This document shows, piece after piece, positions 62,441 to 64,000 of a stretch of 64,000 nucleotides of DNA. The notes beneath the pieces are model-generated. The model did no database searches and had not been told where the DNA came from. It was given only the letters and a program-made list of their open reading frames with translations. The first letter of the stretch is position 1. Every line of letters starts with the position of its first letter. The translations under genes were made by a program, and so were the position numbers. This stretch comes from Sugiyamaella lignohabitans. Lineage: Eukaryota; Ascomycota; Dipodascomycetes; Dipodascales; Trichomonascaceae. The stretch is from NCBI RefSeq assembly GCF_001640025.1, contig NC_031673.1, positions 744,001 to 808,000 of the forward strand. The letters are read 5' to 3'.

Positions 62441-62669
62441 TGCCTCCGGCGGCTGGGGCTGCGCCCCAGACCCCACTGCTCCTCTCGCTTCGCTCGAGTC
62501 GGGGCTTGGGGTGGCCAGCAGCGTGTTTGTAATTAGTATATATGTATTTGTAGTGGTAGAAACTAGACTCCTGCCAATAAATATCAGTTCACCGAACGCG
62601 ACGGTCCTAGCAACCTCCCGCGAAGCGGGAGCCACGGGGTCTGGGGCGCAGCCCCAGCCGCCGGAGGCA
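62441..62669. repeat. Double-hairpin pair between convergent genes
   Basis: Plus unit 62441-62501 (tail 1) begins 18 bp after the RING gene stop; minus unit 62615-62669 has the tail variant CTCCCGCGAAGCGGGAG and ends 12 bp from the bZIP stop. Flanks GGGGGGTCCGGGTG and CACCCCGACCCCC extend the inverted repeat. Confidence 0.94.
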
Positions 62670-62681
62670 CACCCCGACCCC

Positions 62682-64000
62682 CTACAGTGGCCACACGGTC
62701 CGATAGTTCACCTGTGGAAGCCCCTGTTGTTGGGCATGGGCCTGGGCTTGGGCTTGAGCATGGGCTTGCGCGAGCGCTACGTCGCCGGGCACGTTTTGGA
62801 TGCCGGTGTTGAGTCCGGTGGGGAGGAGTCCGAGGTTGGGTGGTGGTTGGGTGGTTCCTTGGGCTCCGTTGGCGGCTGATGCTGCTGCGGTGGTGCGGAA
62901 ATCGCCCATGTTGGGGTCCATGACTCGCTCGTTCATGAGCATGTTCAGCAGGTTGGGTGGTAGAGGGACTCCACAGTCGCGGTGAGCGAGAAGCACCGTT
63001 TTCAGGCCATTGACTTGGTCGGCCATCATCGCTAGTTGACTCGCTAGTTTTTCGTTTTCGGTTCCTAGATACTCAACTTTATTCTGGAGATCCGACAGCC
63101 ATTGCTTCTTTCGTTGTCGACATTTCAGGGCTGCGACTCGGTTTCGTTCTAAGAAACTCTTTCGTTTCTCGTCTACACTTTGCTTCGACTTTTTGTTGTT
63201 GCTGCTGCCGTTAGAGTTGTTACTGGTATCGTTTTGATCATCGTCGTTATCGTCATCTTGATCGGAATCGAGGTTGTCATCTGACTGTTCGTTTTTTATA
63301 CCAGTATCACGAGCAGTGGTAGACGTGTTTTTGGATTTGGTTTTAGCAGCTTTGGTATCTCTTTCTTTGGCGTTATCTTTTGGATCAGGTTTACGACTCC
63401 GTTTAACGCCTTTTTTCTCGTTGTTGTTGCTGGTTTTGGCGGCGCCAGCGCTGCCACTTTTACCCCCAGAACTGCCGTCACGGGCATTACTACTATCAGC
63501 ACCGCCTTTTCCACGACTGTTGGCATTGCCATGACCTCCTGGTGGCCCTCCTGGACCGCCATTAGTTTGACTGAGCATAAACAGTCCGTTGGCTGCTGCA
63601 TTTGCCTGGTCCTGATGAAGTCCAGTCGGTCCAGTTGCGGCTCCAGCAACGTTTGCTGGAATGCCTCGTTGAGGATATGTCTGGCCGTGGTTTTGATTGG
63701 CAACATTTTGACCGTGAAGATGAGCTTGATGTCCTTGTTGTTGTTGTTGTTGCTGTTGTTGCTGTTGTTGTGTTTGAGCAGGACTTTGACCTTGACTGAC
63801 TGGTGCTCCATTTGGCAACAGGTGTCCTGCTAGTAATCCGCCATCCGGTTGTGGTCCAGTAAGACCAAGAATAGCCGCAGTAGTTGGTCCTGGAGTAGTG
63901 GGAAACATAGATCCACTACCACCAGGCGTCAGACCCGTACGAATCATAGACGTCAGTGTAGGAACAGCTCCTAATCGCAAACCTCCAGTCACAGAAACTG
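62682..64000 (-). CDS. ATF/CREB-family bZIP transcription factor (Atf1/Sko1 type), C-terminal part
   Basis: About 438 residues visible; the frame is open to the right edge so the N-terminus is missing. The basic region and zipper start with RKSFLERNRVAALKCRQRKK and continue QNKVEYLGTENEKLASQLA. Upstream, LRLGAVPTLTSMIRTGLTPGG and FPTTPGPTTAAIL resemble the TP-rich activation segments of stress-MAPK-responsive Atf1. A Gln run and an acidic Asp/Asn-rich stretch precede the bZIP. The C-terminus has an Ala-Gln-His repeat. Likely binds CRE sites downstream of the Hog1/Sty1 pathway; this is by family, not seen directly. Confidence 0.9.
   Translation of the reverse strand, partial: VSVTGGLRLGAVPTLTSMIRTGLTPGGSGSMFPTTPGPTTAAILGLTGPQPDGGLLAGHLLPNGAPVSQGQSPAQTQQQQQQQQQQQQGHQAHLHGQNVANQNHGQTYPQRGIPANVAGAATGPTGLHQDQANAAANGLFMLSQTNGGPGGPPGGHGNANSRGKGGADSSNARDGSSGGKSGSAGAAKTSNNNEKKGVKRSRKPDPKDNAKERDTKAAKTKSKNTSTTARDTGIKNEQSDDNLDSDQDDDNDDDQNDTSNNSNGSSNNKKSKQSVDEKRKSFLERNRVAALKCRQRKKQWLSDLQNKVEYLGTENEKLASQLAMMADQVNGLKTVLLAHRDCGVPLPPNLLNMLMNERVMDPNMGDFRTTAAASAANGAQGTTQPPPNLGLLPTGLNTGIQNVPGDVALAQAHAQAQAQAHAQQQGLPQVNYRTVWPL

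Noticed and set aside
2135..62635. Many frames encoding [15 protein letters not shown], [14 protein letters not shown] or [15 protein letters not shown] peptides
   Set aside because: These are translations of the GC-rich double-hairpin elements in different frames and strands, not a protein family.

Overview
This is a nuclear chromosome segment of a budding yeast (Saccharomycotina). The protein set is typical of ascomycete yeasts (MON2, CHS3, RPN11, NPL4, UMP1, SEC66). CTG reads as leucine at a conserved position of RPN11, so the standard code fits. All 13 introns I can place end with a CTAAC branch motif only 4-11 nt before the acceptor AG. That spacing, together with a BRD8/Bdc1-like bromodomain protein and an OSGIN-type oxidoreductase, suggests an early-branching lineage (Yarrowia / Dipodascales / Trichomonascaceae type). 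The lineage is an inference; no species can be named from the sequence alone.

Layout. 1-2.8 kb: PAS-kinase N-terminus (minus, runs off the left edge). 2.8-7.8 kb: gene-poor, with tandem repeats. 7.8-17.3 kb: MON2 and CHS3, convergent. 18-23 kb: two unrecognised genes, MRPL34 and mitochondrial AspRS. 23.9-32 kb: proteasome and chaperone block (RPN11, SSE1, NPL4) and a NuA4-type bromodomain protein. 32.7-44.7 kb: SEC66, a Zn2Cys6 factor, a SMY2-type GYF protein, SAD1, UMP1. 45-48 kb: PTC5 and a hexose-6-phosphate epimerase. 49.8 kb: siderophore transporter with iron-GATA-like sites. 51.6-55.2 kb: gene-poor, with minisatellites. 55.2-59.4 kb: OSGIN-like oxidoreductase, an unknown membrane protein, a Rab5-type GTPase. 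59.4-61.7 kb: gene-poor, with TGAC-rich repeats. 61.8-64 kb: a RING-H2 protein like YBR062C and an ATF/CREB bZIP factor cut by the right edge.

The outstanding feature is a family of short GC-rich elements. I count 56 units by eye at 31 loci. Each unit is two hairpins in tandem, and most units lie in head-outward inverted pairs around a partly conserved ~22 bp core, forming a roughly 138 bp near-palindrome. They lie between genes, often just past stop codons, and inside 9 of the 13 introns. One copy is read in frame inside SAD1. Subfamilies carry compensatory stem changes. Three genes (CHS3, NPL4, UMP1) have an intron inside or directly after the start codon.
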